A stretch of DNA of 25,312 nt from a virus, in IMG/VR virus record IMGVR_UViG_3300025120_006058, positions 1 to 25,312 of that record; one strand, given 5' to 3'. The notes beneath the pieces were generated by a model that worked only from the letters and a program-made list of their open reading frames with translations, was not told where the DNA came from and did not search any database. Shown in pieces: positions 15,295 through 21,041 of this stretch (within the stretch, counting starts at the first letter, position 1; the number at the start of each line of letters is the position of its first letter). Position numbers and translations under genes: made by a program.

Positions 15295-15317
15295 CTTCGC
15301 CTCGTTCATAATATAGT

Positions 15318-15420
15318 GGGCATTGTTTTTGTCTGTAATAAATCACGACAAGGCACAATGCCCAAAACCCTAGTGTCTATATCGACACTCTACCTCTATT
15401 AGGACTTACGGACTGCCTAA
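15318..15420 (-). ncRNA. Three-hairpin structured leader or small RNA upstream of the gp45 operon
   Basis: In transcription order (minus strand) three separate inverted repeats follow one another. The first is TTAGG/CCTAA (15416-15420 with 15399-15403, 12-nt loop). The second is AGTGTC/GACACT (15384-15389 with 15372-15377, 6-nt loop). The third is a two-tier hairpin: GGGCATTGT/ACAATGCCC (15355-15363 with 15318-15326) enclosing TTGTC/GACAA (15347-15351 with 15329-15333). No T-run follows, so it is not an ordinary intrinsic terminator. No reading frame of note fills the 128-nt gap. It matches no RNA family I recognise (not the glnA or other riboswitches I know). Confidence 0.5.
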
Positions 15421-15426
15421 CAATAC

Positions 15427-15434
15427 TATTTATA
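15427..15434 (-). promoter_or_regulatory. T4-type late promoter-like TATAAATA before the hairpin leader
   Basis: The minus strand reads TATAAATA, preceded by CG and the stop codon of the winged-helix-like gene. Initiation 6-7 nt downstream would start a transcript at about 15421, exactly at the first hairpin. A sigma70 -35 box at the right distance is not obvious. The placement argues for a promoter, though the 8-mer alone is weak evidence. Confidence 0.45.
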
Positions 15435-15437
15435 CGA

Positions 15438-15707
15438 CTAGTAAGCGTACTTAGTACCATAAAGTTTCTGAATCCCAGCAGCAACTATTGCTTTTGTTGG
15501 GGTTCCCACTCTATATGAAGTGTTATTACTATTAGTACCAGTGTTGGTATTAATATAGATCATATGACCTTCACTTCTTAGAGTATCAATCATCGCTCTA
15601 GGTGATACTAGGTCGAATCTTGATCTTAAAGTCTTCCAAAAAACTGGTTGACCTTTTGAAAGTAAGTTTAATACTTTCTCTTTTTTTGATAGTTTAGCTC
15701 TTGCCAT
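15438..15707 (-). CDS. Winged-helix-like small protein, probable DNA binder
   Basis: An 89-residue basic protein. SKKEKVLNLLSKGQPVFWKTLRSRFDLVSPRAMIDTLRSEGHMIYINTN has the order helix, helix, recognition helix, beta hairpin expected of a winged helix domain (about residues 6-54). The tail, GTPTKAIVAAGIQKLYGTKYAY, looks conserved in phage homologues I recall. The start at 15707 is chosen because GGAG lies 6 nt upstream; an ATG at 15731 has no such site. A transcriptional role is inferred from the fold impression. The gene precedes the late-like promoter and hairpin leader. Confidence 0.75.
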   Translation of the reverse strand: MARAKLSKKEKVLNLLSKGQPVFWKTLRSRFDLVSPRAMIDTLRSEGHMIYINTNTGTNSNNTSYRVGTPTKAIVAAGIQKLYGTKYAY

Positions 15708-15708
15708 T

Positions 15709-15801
15709 CTATTCTCCTTCTGTTTTGCCACCTCGCATAATAATATTCAAGTACCATGGTGGCGATGGTATATCGAATTCTGTTTTATGATCTACGATCA
15801 C
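15709..15801 (-). CDS. Possible 30-aa mini-protein (GTG start)
   Basis: A short frame in the gap between bS21 and the winged-helix gene, starting at GTG 15801 inside the bS21 3' end and ending at TAG one base before the next ATG (TAG A ATG). It encodes 30 residues including EFDIPSPPWYLNIIMRGG, a composition (Pro, Trp, Tyr, Met) that looks like real protein rather than AT-rich chance sequence. It fills an otherwise empty 75 nt in a tightly packed operon and would be coupled to the next gene. The Shine-Dalgarno is poor. Function unknown. Confidence 0.4.
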   Translation of the reverse strand: MIVDHKTEFDIPSPPWYLNIIMRGGKTEGE

Positions 15802-15994
15802 GCAATCTTTTCATCCGTCTGTCTTTAGCAACTCTTCGCAAAGACTCTTTATGTTTTCGTTGTCTCTTTAAAGTAGGTTTCTCGTAAGTCTCTCTGAGTC
15901 GTATCTCACGAAGTATACCTTCTTTCATTAATTTCTTTTTCAACTGGCGTATAGCCCGTTCTACATTATTTCCCTTTACTATTACTTGTACCAT
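15785..15994 (-). CDS. rpsU: Ribosomal protein bS21, phage-encoded
   Basis: A 69-residue protein clearly of the bS21 family, the small-subunit protein near the anti-Shine-Dalgarno region of 16S rRNA. Residues 3-50 show the family pattern: VIVKGNNVERAIRQLKKKLMKEGILREIRLRETYEKPTLKRQRK, including the near-invariant 'REhYEKPTxxRxRK'. The C-terminus is highly basic, as usual. The length is normal (about 70). It overlaps the upstream HExxH gene by 29 nt. Phage bS21 is known in SAR11 phages; a likely role is to replace host bS21 and bias translation initiation toward phage mRNAs, which is inference. Confidence 0.95.
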   Translation of the reverse strand: MVQVIVKGNNVERAIRQLKKKLMKEGILREIRLRETYEKPTLKRQRKHKESLRRVAKDRRMKRLRDRRS

Positions 15995-16328
15995 ATTCCT
16001 TATCTATCTGTGTTTTAATGTAATCAATAAACCAAGGGTTGTCTACGAACACTTGCATTATACCATTTGTCATTGTGTTAACAATCTTTTCTTCTTTATT
16101 AAACTTGTCTAGCGTTTCAATCATACCATATTGATAAGCAATACCGTGCATAACTTCATGTAATAGTGTATTGGCACCGTGAAGTGAATCAATGTAATCA
16201 CCTCTTATACCAATCTTTCTTTCATTGGCAAAAAATTCACCGACTGCTTCTTCAGTAGTGGCAAAACTTTTTGGCCAGATATCTAATTCGTATTGTTGAT
16301 ATCCTATTTTGATTTTATCTTTTAACAT
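15966..16328 (-). CDS. Small HExxH putative metallopeptidase
   Basis: A 120-residue protein with a zincin-type motif LLHEVMHGIAYQYG (His57, Glu58, His61) and acidic residues about 20 positions later (NKEEKIVNTMTNG), where a third zinc ligand would be expected. This arrangement recalls compact phage and ImmA/IrrE-like or SprT-like proteins, but the family is not clear. No signal peptide or membrane segment, so cytoplasmic. It opens the bS21 operon. Its ATG lies 5 nt after a TATAAT box with no Shine-Dalgarno and no later in-frame ATG before the motif except Met60 itself, so leaderless translation is predicted. Confidence 0.8.
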   Translation of the reverse strand: MLKDKIKIGYQQYELDIWPKSFATTEEAVGEFFANERKIGIRGDYIDSLHGANTLLHEVMHGIAYQYGMIETLDKFNKEEKIVNTMTNGIMQVFVDNPWFIDYIKTQIDKEYGTSNSKGK

Positions 16329-16333
16329 AATTC

Positions 16334-16362
16334 ATTATAACATTTTTTACTTGAAAAGTCAA
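16334..16362 (-). promoter_or_regulatory. Strong sigma70-like promoter of the HExxH-bS21 operon
   Basis: The minus strand has TTGACT (16357-16362), a 17-nt spacer and TATAAT (16334-16339) with TGT before it. Only five bases separate the -10 box from the ATG at 16328. The sequence around the -35 (CTTGACTTTTCAAG) is a palindrome with five-base arms. It closely resembles the gp43 promoter, sharing CTTGACTTTT and TGTTATAAT. Confidence 0.8.
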
Positions 16363-16372
16363 GCCCTAATTT

Positions 16373-16416
16373 AAAACTATGCCAAACCCAAGAAAGAATA
16401 ATAGGATCTGGCATAG
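16373..16416 (-). terminator. Probable terminator after the CobS-like gene
   Basis: A perfect 8-bp inverted repeat, CTATGCCA (minus 16409-16416) and TGGCATAG (16377-16384), with a 24-nt loop, is followed on the minus strand by TTTT then AAATT. It starts 17 nt beyond the cobS-like stop and lies upstream of the next promoter. The large loop and short T-run make it a moderate rather than strong intrinsic terminator. Confidence 0.5.
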
Positions 16417-16433
16417 TAAGGACTAGGTGATTT

Positions 16434-17615
16434 TTAGTAATTGGTATTATCAACTACCTCCTCATCACCATCGGATTCCTCTTCTAGTTCCTCTTGACCA
16501 TAATTGGTGACATCTTCGCCAGCGTCAACTTTGGTATAGAGGTCTAAGAAACTTGCCTTTGTATCATCATCAAATCTGTTGGTACATAATTCAATCGCCT
16601 TCATCTTGTCTTTAAAGATTGAGAAGGCCTCAACAATGTGAACTAATCGTCTAGTGGATATGATCTCATCAATACCACCATCATAGTAAGTTTTTCTAAT
16701 TACATCTGCCCAGGTCACTAGATTTTCAGCAAACTCTTCGGCAGTTTTGTTTATCATATCTTTGGTAGATAATACATTCGATAAGATTTTATTCTCGATC
16801 TTAACAGTCGGATAACTTTGTTCTACTGTAATTGGGAATCTCTCAAGAAATGCCTCGTTAAGAACATTGGTACCGATGAACTTACCACTATCAGATCCTT
16901 GACCCTTAGTGTTGGCAGTAGCAACAACTGTGAAACCATCTTTTGGTCTGACAAATTTGTTAATCTTTTTAACAAAGATACCACTACCTTCTAAGATAGG
17001 TTGTAAACACATAATTTTATTTGACGCAAGGTCAATCTCATCTAAGAGAAGCACAGCACCTCTTTCCATTGCCTCGATAACTGGCCCATTCTGCCAGACT
17101 GTATCGCCATCACGCAATCTATAACCACCGAGTAGATCATCTTCATCGGTCTCAATCGTAATATTGACACGGATCAATTCTCTATTCAATTCGGCAGCAG
17201 CCTGGGTGACATTTAATGTTTTACCATTACCAGACAAACCAGTAATGAACATTGGATAAAATGATTTAGATTTTAATATTGACTTGATATCTTTGAAATG
17301 ACCCCAAGGTACAAATTCTTGAAACTTGTTTGGCACAACTTTGCCTTCAAGACTTGAGACAATATAAGCTGCCTTAGTCTCTATTTCATTTTCGATAACA
17401 GGTTCTGGTTCTACGATTTCAGTTTTTACTGGAATTGAACCATTGATTGGTAATTTATATTGACCTCTAGAGATTTTGTATTTATCATTCTTCAGCCAAG
17501 ATTGATTTTTATAACCATTCTCTTTCTGAAAAGAATTGATATCATTTCTAGAGACGATATCAGTACCGAGAGAGGTATACATCGCCTCGGCAAATTGTTC
17601 TTGATTTTTATTCAT
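16434..17615 (-). CDS. cobS: CobS/MoxR-type AAA+ ATPase
   Basis: A 393-residue AAA+ ATPase of the MoxR/CbbQ/CobS type. Residues 1-56 form a small domain (SRNDI...G-K-x-x-x-WL...Y-x-x-x-RGxYxLP) repeated as a stand-alone protein at 17767-18015. Then come Walker A GLSGNGKT (126-133), Walker B VLLLDEID (188-195), sensor-1 VVATANT and LNEAFLERF with an Arg finger-like residue. The C-terminus is very acidic. In cells CobS works with CobT (a VWA protein) and CobN to insert cobalt into cobalamin; here a VWA protein is encoded next door but no CobN is seen, so cobalamin chelation is doubtful. A general MoxR-VWA remodelling role is equally likely. AAGGA 7 nt upstream supports the start. Confidence 0.9.
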   Translation of the reverse strand: MNKNQEQFAEAMYTSLGTDIVSRNDINSFQKENGYKNQSWLKNDKYKISRGQYKLPINGSIPVKTEIVEPEPVIENEIETKAAYIVSSLEGKVVPNKFQEFVPWGHFKDIKSILKSKSFYPMFITGLSGNGKTLNVTQAAAELNRELIRVNITIETDEDDLLGGYRLRDGDTVWQNGPVIEAMERGAVLLLDEIDLASNKIMCLQPILEGSGIFVKKINKFVRPKDGFTVVATANTKGQGSDSGKFIGTNVLNEAFLERFPITVEQSYPTVKIENKILSNVLSTKDMINKTAEEFAENLVTWADVIRKTYYDGGIDEIISTRRLVHIVEAFSIFKDKMKAIELCTNRFDDDTKASFLDLYTKVDAGEDVTNYGQEELEEESDGDEEVVDNTNY

Positions 17616-17648
17616 ATTATAGTCCTTTGTTTTCTTTAATATACTATT

Positions 17649-17688
17649 AGCTTAACATATTTTTTGAGACAAATCTAGCGAATAATGG
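17649..17688 (-). promoter_or_regulatory. Putative cobS promoter with 17-bp box shared with cobT
   Basis: The minus strand carries CCATTATTCGCTAGATT (17672-17688), identical to a box upstream of cobT (20338-20354). Its last six bases, TAGATT, stand as a weak -35, 17 nt before TAAGCT (17649-17654), a weak -10 with TG upstream. Unlike the other promoters, about 35 nt of leader with a Shine-Dalgarno precede the ATG. The weak hexamers suggest an activator may bind the box. Confidence 0.5.
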
Positions 17689-17729
17689 TCTAAATTCATC
17701 AATGAAATCATATGTTTACCACTTTTTTC

Positions 17730-17761
17730 AAGAGTGTTGCATAATAGCAACACTCTTTTTT
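17730..17761 (+). terminator. Strong 11-bp hairpin between the small paralogue and cobS
   Basis: AAGAGTGTTGC (17730-17740) and GCAACACTCTT (17747-17757) form a perfect 11-bp stem with a 6-nt loop. A T-run (17756-17761) follows on the plus strand, which is the orientation of an intrinsic terminator, yet no plus-strand gene lies nearby. On the minus strand the hairpin follows the stop of the 82-aa gene by 5 nt but has no T-run. A related, weaker hairpin is upstream of cobT (20407-20436); both contain AGTGTTGCATAA. Confidence 0.55.
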
Positions 17762-17766
17762 GAAGT

Positions 17767-18015
17767 TTATTCAACAGAATCAACAGTTTCCTCTACTGAT
17801 TCGACTGATACTTCAGCCTGAGCGAATGTTTCTTCCATTGTTGGAAGTCTATACTCACCTCTGCCCACTCTATATTGATGATCTTTCATCAACCAAGCAG
17901 GTTTCTTAACACCAGTCTTAGCACCTAGATCGATAATATCGGTTCTAGATATTGTGCCTGACAGGCCGTTTTCATTCGCAACTTTTACGAACTCTTTTTG
18001 TTTAGTATCTAACAT
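17767..18015 (-). CDS. 82-aa stand-alone copy of the CobS-like N-terminal domain
   Basis: Residues 7-59 align by eye with the first 56 residues of the AAA+ ATPase downstream: both have 'SRxDI', then 'G-x-K-x-x-x-WL', 'Y-x-x-x-RG-x-Y-x-LP'. An acidic, Val/Glu-rich tail follows. No enzymatic motif is present. AAGGGA lies 8-9 nt before the ATG. It lies 24 nt after the cobT-like stop, so it is cotranscribed with it. It could act as an adaptor or competitor that shares a binding partner with the ATPase's N-domain; this is inference from paralogy. Confidence 0.85.
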   Translation of the reverse strand: MLDTKQKEFVKVANENGLSGTISRTDIIDLGAKTGVKKPAWLMKDHQYRVGRGEYRLPTMEETFAQAEVSVESVEETVDSVE

Positions 18016-18039
18016 AATTGTTCCCTTCTATTAGATTGT

Positions 18040-20307
18040 TTAGGCGACTAGTTTAATAAAACGATTTAGTAAAACACGACTCTGTAAACTAGAATTTCTA
18101 GATTTAGAAAAGAGTCGTTTCAACTCACCCGTTTTAGCATTTTCGGATGGGGTCGCCATAGCCTCATCTGAAATTTTTAATGAACTAGAATTGATAGTGT
18201 ATTGTTCATCATAAGATGTATTGTGTTTACCTCTTTCAGCAACAACAACTCTATCTTTTTTCCATTGTTGTTTAATTAGTGTTTCTGTTTTAGGAGATAA
18301 CTGTCTGTAACCATACTGGTCTTTTGTACCGTGTGTTTCGTTATGTTGCCACATATCTATAGCCTTTCTACTTTGAATATAGAAATTAACAACCTTAGTA
18401 CCAGTTTGATCTCTAAGTGATTCTATTAGAGCATTTGTAAAGTCTCTACTATTAGCAAGATACTGGCGTCTAGTTTTTTTGTTTACAATGTATGTGTTTC
18501 TATTTCGAAAACCTGGTGTAAATTGTCTTGGAGTAGGGTCGTATCTATGACAACCTCGGTCAGATCCGCCGTCAGTCAATAGTATAGTATTCATTTTATC
18601 AATACTGTACTTGTTTTGAAACTGTGGAACTAGTGTGTGTAAATGTATCAAAGAGTCGTTAAGTGGTGTTGAACTCATAGAGTATGATTGAGGATAACTC
18701 ATATCAGCATAACAATTATATTCTTGATTTCTTCTATAACTTCTATTTGACATTGTGTTAGCAAGTGTATATAGGTTATATAAGTTAGTATCAAAGTCTC
18801 TATTATTCATAGTAGAGGATGACCATTGTATCAATTTGTATTCTTCATCAACTTGAGTATCGCCTAATTTGTAATTTACACTATCACTATTATCGTTGTC
18901 ATAACGACTGTATCTACGGCCGCCATTCATAGCATTTGTAAAGGCATAAACTTCATAAGGAACATTGATCTTACGACAGAACATAGTCAACTGTACTAAT
19001 TGTTCTGTGGTCTCTAAAACTTTATCGTGCATTGAGCCTGACCAGTCAAGCAATAACATTAAGCCATGATTTTTGCCATCAGGTAATATAGTAAGTCTTT
19101 TGAATACATCATCAGCATATTTGTATGAATGTAATTTAAGAGGATCTAGTACGCCAGTTTTATCTGAACTAGCACGAGCATATAAAGCAGCAGATTTTTT
19201 CTGTTCGAATTCTTTTACAAGATACATAACTGTTTTAAGTGATCTCTTTTTGAATTTGTTATACTCAATTTTAGAAGCAGCAATAGCCTTCTTAGTTTCA
19301 TCAACAGTAGAATAATAACTGGATGAATTACTACTTGAATAGAATTTTTTGAAATCTTTAATAACTGTTTTGTAATCAACTATAATTTTATCATCATCAA
19401 ATTTATGTAAGTAAGCATACTCATTATCTGGACACTCACTATCAGTAAGGGTTTGTTTTTGGGACTCCCAATCTCTGTCAGTTTCAGAAATTGCCTGATC
19501 TAAGTCATCTGTTTTACCAGAGACACCAGTAGAAATTGGGTCGGCCTCGTCCTGTTTAGTATCTGTTTCTTTAATACTTGAAGTTTCATCTTGAGTTTCA
19601 GACTCATCTTTCATAGTGCCGTCTGTATTTAAAGGTTCAGCACTTTCTTTTTCTTCGTCTGTAATTTCTTCAGGATCAACTTCTTCAAATTCATGGTTAT
19701 CAAAATTAATTTCTTGATCTCTACCTGTTTCTTCTTTTTCTTGATTACAATATTCTTGCAATAGTTTTGAAACTTTGATAACATCTTGAACAGTCTCTAA
19801 GTTTTCCATCATTTCAACATACTTCATTTCTTCGTCTGTAAATTTTACATTAGAAGATACATGAGAAGATTTGAAATGAATATTAAGTCTGTCAATTAAT
19901 AAGTACTCGTTAATATCTTTGCCTTGAGTACCGAAGAAATTTTTGGCAATCAATTCTCTATAACCACGAATGAATGATTGTCTTAAGCCATTGTATCGTC
20001 TCTTAATAAGTTTTTCGATACGAGCATCCTCAACAACATTTACTATTGAATGATTAATTTTAAGTTTATGTGCCTTAGTCAACAATGACATTGGCGTATA
20101 TAAAGCATGGCCGACTTCGTGTGATACGAATAAGTCGGTGACTGGTTCAGATAAATCTTTCTTCCAGATCGGAATAGTTAAGACACGATTTTTGACATCA
20201 AAGGAAGCAGTAGCAGTTTTCTTGTATTGAACTTCTAGATTTTCAGTAGCCAGAAGGTTCGCAAGATATGACTTTGATTCTTGATTTATAGTATATTTCG
20301 TTTTCAT
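18040..20307 (-). CDS. cobT: CobT-like protein: HExxH metallopeptidase-like N-domain plus C-terminal VWA domain
   Basis: A 755-residue protein. Residues 63-67 are HEVGH, followed by VVEDARIEKL (91-100) with Glu93 placed as a third zinc ligand; this is a zincin-like arrangement. Residues about 200-290 form an extremely acidic, low-complexity linker rich in D/E/S/T, as in CobT. The C-terminal third begins with LLLDWSGSMHD, a von Willebrand A MIDAS motif (Asp421, Ser423, Ser425), with ILLTDGGSD further on. VWA proteins of this kind partner MoxR/CobS ATPases. The name cobT is by analogy. The first ATG lies 8-9 nt after TATAAT; AAGAG may serve as a very close ribosome site. Confidence 0.85.
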   Translation of the reverse strand: MKTKYTINQESKSYLANLLATENLEVQYKKTATASFDVKNRVLTIPIWKKDLSEPVTDLFVSHEVGHALYTPMSLLTKAHKLKINHSIVNVVEDARIEKLIKRRYNGLRQSFIRGYRELIAKNFFGTQGKDINEYLLIDRLNIHFKSSHVSSNVKFTDEEMKYVEMMENLETVQDVIKVSKLLQEYCNQEKEETGRDQEINFDNHEFEEVDPEEITDEEKESAEPLNTDGTMKDESETQDETSSIKETDTKQDEADPISTGVSGKTDDLDQAISETDRDWESQKQTLTDSECPDNEYAYLHKFDDDKIIVDYKTVIKDFKKFYSSSNSSSYYSTVDETKKAIAASKIEYNKFKKRSLKTVMYLVKEFEQKKSAALYARASSDKTGVLDPLKLHSYKYADDVFKRLTILPDGKNHGLMLLLDWSGSMHDKVLETTEQLVQLTMFCRKINVPYEVYAFTNAMNGGRRYSRYDNDNSDSVNYKLGDTQVDEEYKLIQWSSSTMNNRDFDTNLYNLYTLANTMSNRSYRRNQEYNCYADMSYPQSYSMSSTPLNDSLIHLHTLVPQFQNKYSIDKMNTILLTDGGSDRGCHRYDPTPRQFTPGFRNRNTYIVNKKTRRQYLANSRDFTNALIESLRDQTGTKVVNFYIQSRKAIDMWQHNETHGTKDQYGYRQLSPKTETLIKQQWKKDRVVVAERGKHNTSYDEQYTINSSSLKISDEAMATPSENAKTGELKRLFSKSRNSSLQSRVLLNRFIKLVA

Positions 20308-20315
20308 ATACTCTT

Positions 20316-20354
20316 ATTATATACTAATTCCAGAGTTAATCTAGCGAATAATGG
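20316..20354 (-). promoter_or_regulatory. Putative cobT promoter with shared 17-bp box
   Basis: The minus strand carries CCATTATTCGCTAGATT (20338-20354), the same as before cobS. TAGATT acts as a possible -35, then 16 nt, then TATAAT (20316-20321). The ATG of the cobT-like gene is at 20307, so the leader would be only about 0-3 nt. The consensus -10 is stronger than in the cobS copy. Confidence 0.6.
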
Positions 20355-20406
20355 ATTATTCCAGTACTCTAAGTCATTGATTTTACTCAATAAAAAATAT
20401 TAATTT

Positions 20407-20436
20407 GAAAGTGTTGCATAAAAGACACACTTTTTT
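20407..20436 (+). terminator. Hairpin with T-run just upstream of the hsp20 promoter
   Basis: AAAGTGT (20408-20414) and ACACTTT (20427-20433) enclose a 12-nt loop; T-residues continue to 20436, directly before the -35 box of hsp20. It could stop plus-strand read-through ahead of the hsp20 promoter. It shares AGTGTTGCATAA with the hairpin at 17730-17761 and, like it, lies upstream of a copy of the 17-bp box on the minus strand, so the two regions look like copies of one module. Confidence 0.4.
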
Positions 20437-20437
20437 C

Positions 20438-20467
20438 TTGATTTTTCCGTAAAAATACTTATATATA
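20438..20467 (+). promoter_or_regulatory. Putative hsp20 promoter
   Basis: On the plus strand TTGATT (20438-20443) is followed after 16-18 nt by TATATA (20460-20465 or 20462-20467). The expected start point near 20473-20475 would begin the mRNA right at the first arm of the leader hairpin. This is the only promoter directed rightward in the window. Confidence 0.5.
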
Positions 20468-20474
20468 TTAGTAT

Positions 20475-20522
20475 GAGACGCCGATTCGGGTCTCTTAAAC
20501 GACTCGCTTTTGGAAAGGAGAC
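20475..20522 (+). promoter_or_regulatory. hsp20 leader with two mutually exclusive hairpins, one covering the Shine-Dalgarno
   Basis: GAGAC (20475-20479) pairs with GTCTC (20490-20494), with CCG/CGG stacked inside around a 3-nt loop. The same GTCTC plus TT (20490-20496) can instead pair with AAGGAGAC (20515-20522), which contains the ribosome binding site, leaving one bulged G. The two structures cannot coexist. This is the layout of a translational switch or RNA thermometer, suitable for a heat shock gene. Pairings are seen; regulation is inferred. Confidence 0.5.
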
Positions 20523-20527
20523 AAATA

Positions 20528-20968
20528 ATGAACACCAAAAGTCTATCATTTTGGTCTGATTTCAGACCTCACACAATAGGGTTCGATAATATATTCGATA
20601 ATCTCGACTATTTACGAACTGTACCCAACAATAACTATCCCCCATATAATATCAGAAAGATCAATGACACTCATTGGGCTGTTGATATCGCATTGGCAGG
20701 ATTCTCTAAAGAAGATATACAGGTTGAACATAAGCCAGATGAAAATTCTCTGGTCATTAAATCTGTAATGTCTAAGGAAGAAAAGGATGTTGAAGATAAT
20801 GACGGCATTCTACATAGAGGTATATCTAAACGCCAATTCACCAGATCGTTCAGTATCGCTGATGATGTACTAGTAAAAAGTGCAAAATTAGAGAACGGAC
20901 TGTTGTCTGTTGAATTAGAGAGAATTATACCTGAAGAGAAGAAACCTAAGATTATTGATATAAAATAG
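20528..20968 (+). CDS. hsp20: Small heat shock protein Hsp20 (alpha-crystallin domain)
   Basis: A 146-residue ATP-independent holdase chaperone that keeps unfolding proteins soluble. The alpha-crystallin domain spans about residues 38-135 with HWAVDIALAGFSKEDI (49-64) and the conserved A-x-x-x-NGLL signature in AKLENGLLSVELER (119-132). The C-terminal tail KIIDIK carries the I-x-I/V oligomerisation motif. The ATG at 20528 is used because AAGGAG stands 7 nt upstream; an in-frame TTG at 20510 is too early. Hsp20 is a hallmark gene of T4-like marine cyanophages. It is the only plus-strand gene here, with its own promoter and structured leader. Confidence 0.95.
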   Translation: MNTKSLSFWSDFRPHTIGFDNIFDNLDYLRTVPNNNYPPYNIRKINDTHWAVDIALAGFSKEDIQVEHKPDENSLVIKSVMSKEEKDVEDNDGILHRGISKRQFTRSFSIADDVLVKSAKLENGLLSVELERIIPEEKKPKIIDIK

Positions 20969-20975
20969 TCTTTTT

Positions 20976-21016
20976 GACGCCCTAGGATCGCCGAGGATGG
21001 TGGTTTCTAGGGTGTC
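20976..21016 (+). terminator. Large hairpin between the convergent hsp20 and membrane protein genes
   Basis: GACGCCCTAG (20976-20985) pairs with CTAGGGTGTC (21007-21016), ten pairs including one G-U, with CGCC/GGTG forming an inner stem. A second small repeat, GTACTCTAGTAC, follows at about 21019-21030 before a C-run. It sits between the hsp20 stop and the end of the opposite-strand gene, the place for a bidirectional terminator. Neither side has a T-run after the stem, so termination, RNA 3'-end protection or another role is open. Confidence 0.4.
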
Positions 21017-21041
21017 GAGTACTCTAGTACCCCCCTTATTT

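Noticed and set aside
15310-15437. tRNA or riboswitch of a known class in the hairpin region
   Set aside because: No cloverleaf, T-loop or CCA-like end; loops do not match glutamine, SAM or other riboswitch cores I know.
16434-20307. Cobalamin biosynthesis operon
   Set aside because: Only CobS- and CobT-like genes are present, with an added HExxH domain; no CobN or other pathway gene lies in the window, so the pathway call is not supported.
20510-20527. TTG start six codons upstream for hsp20
   Set aside because: It would place the Shine-Dalgarno inside the coding region; ATG 20528 has AAGGAG at good spacing and matches Hsp20 N-termini.
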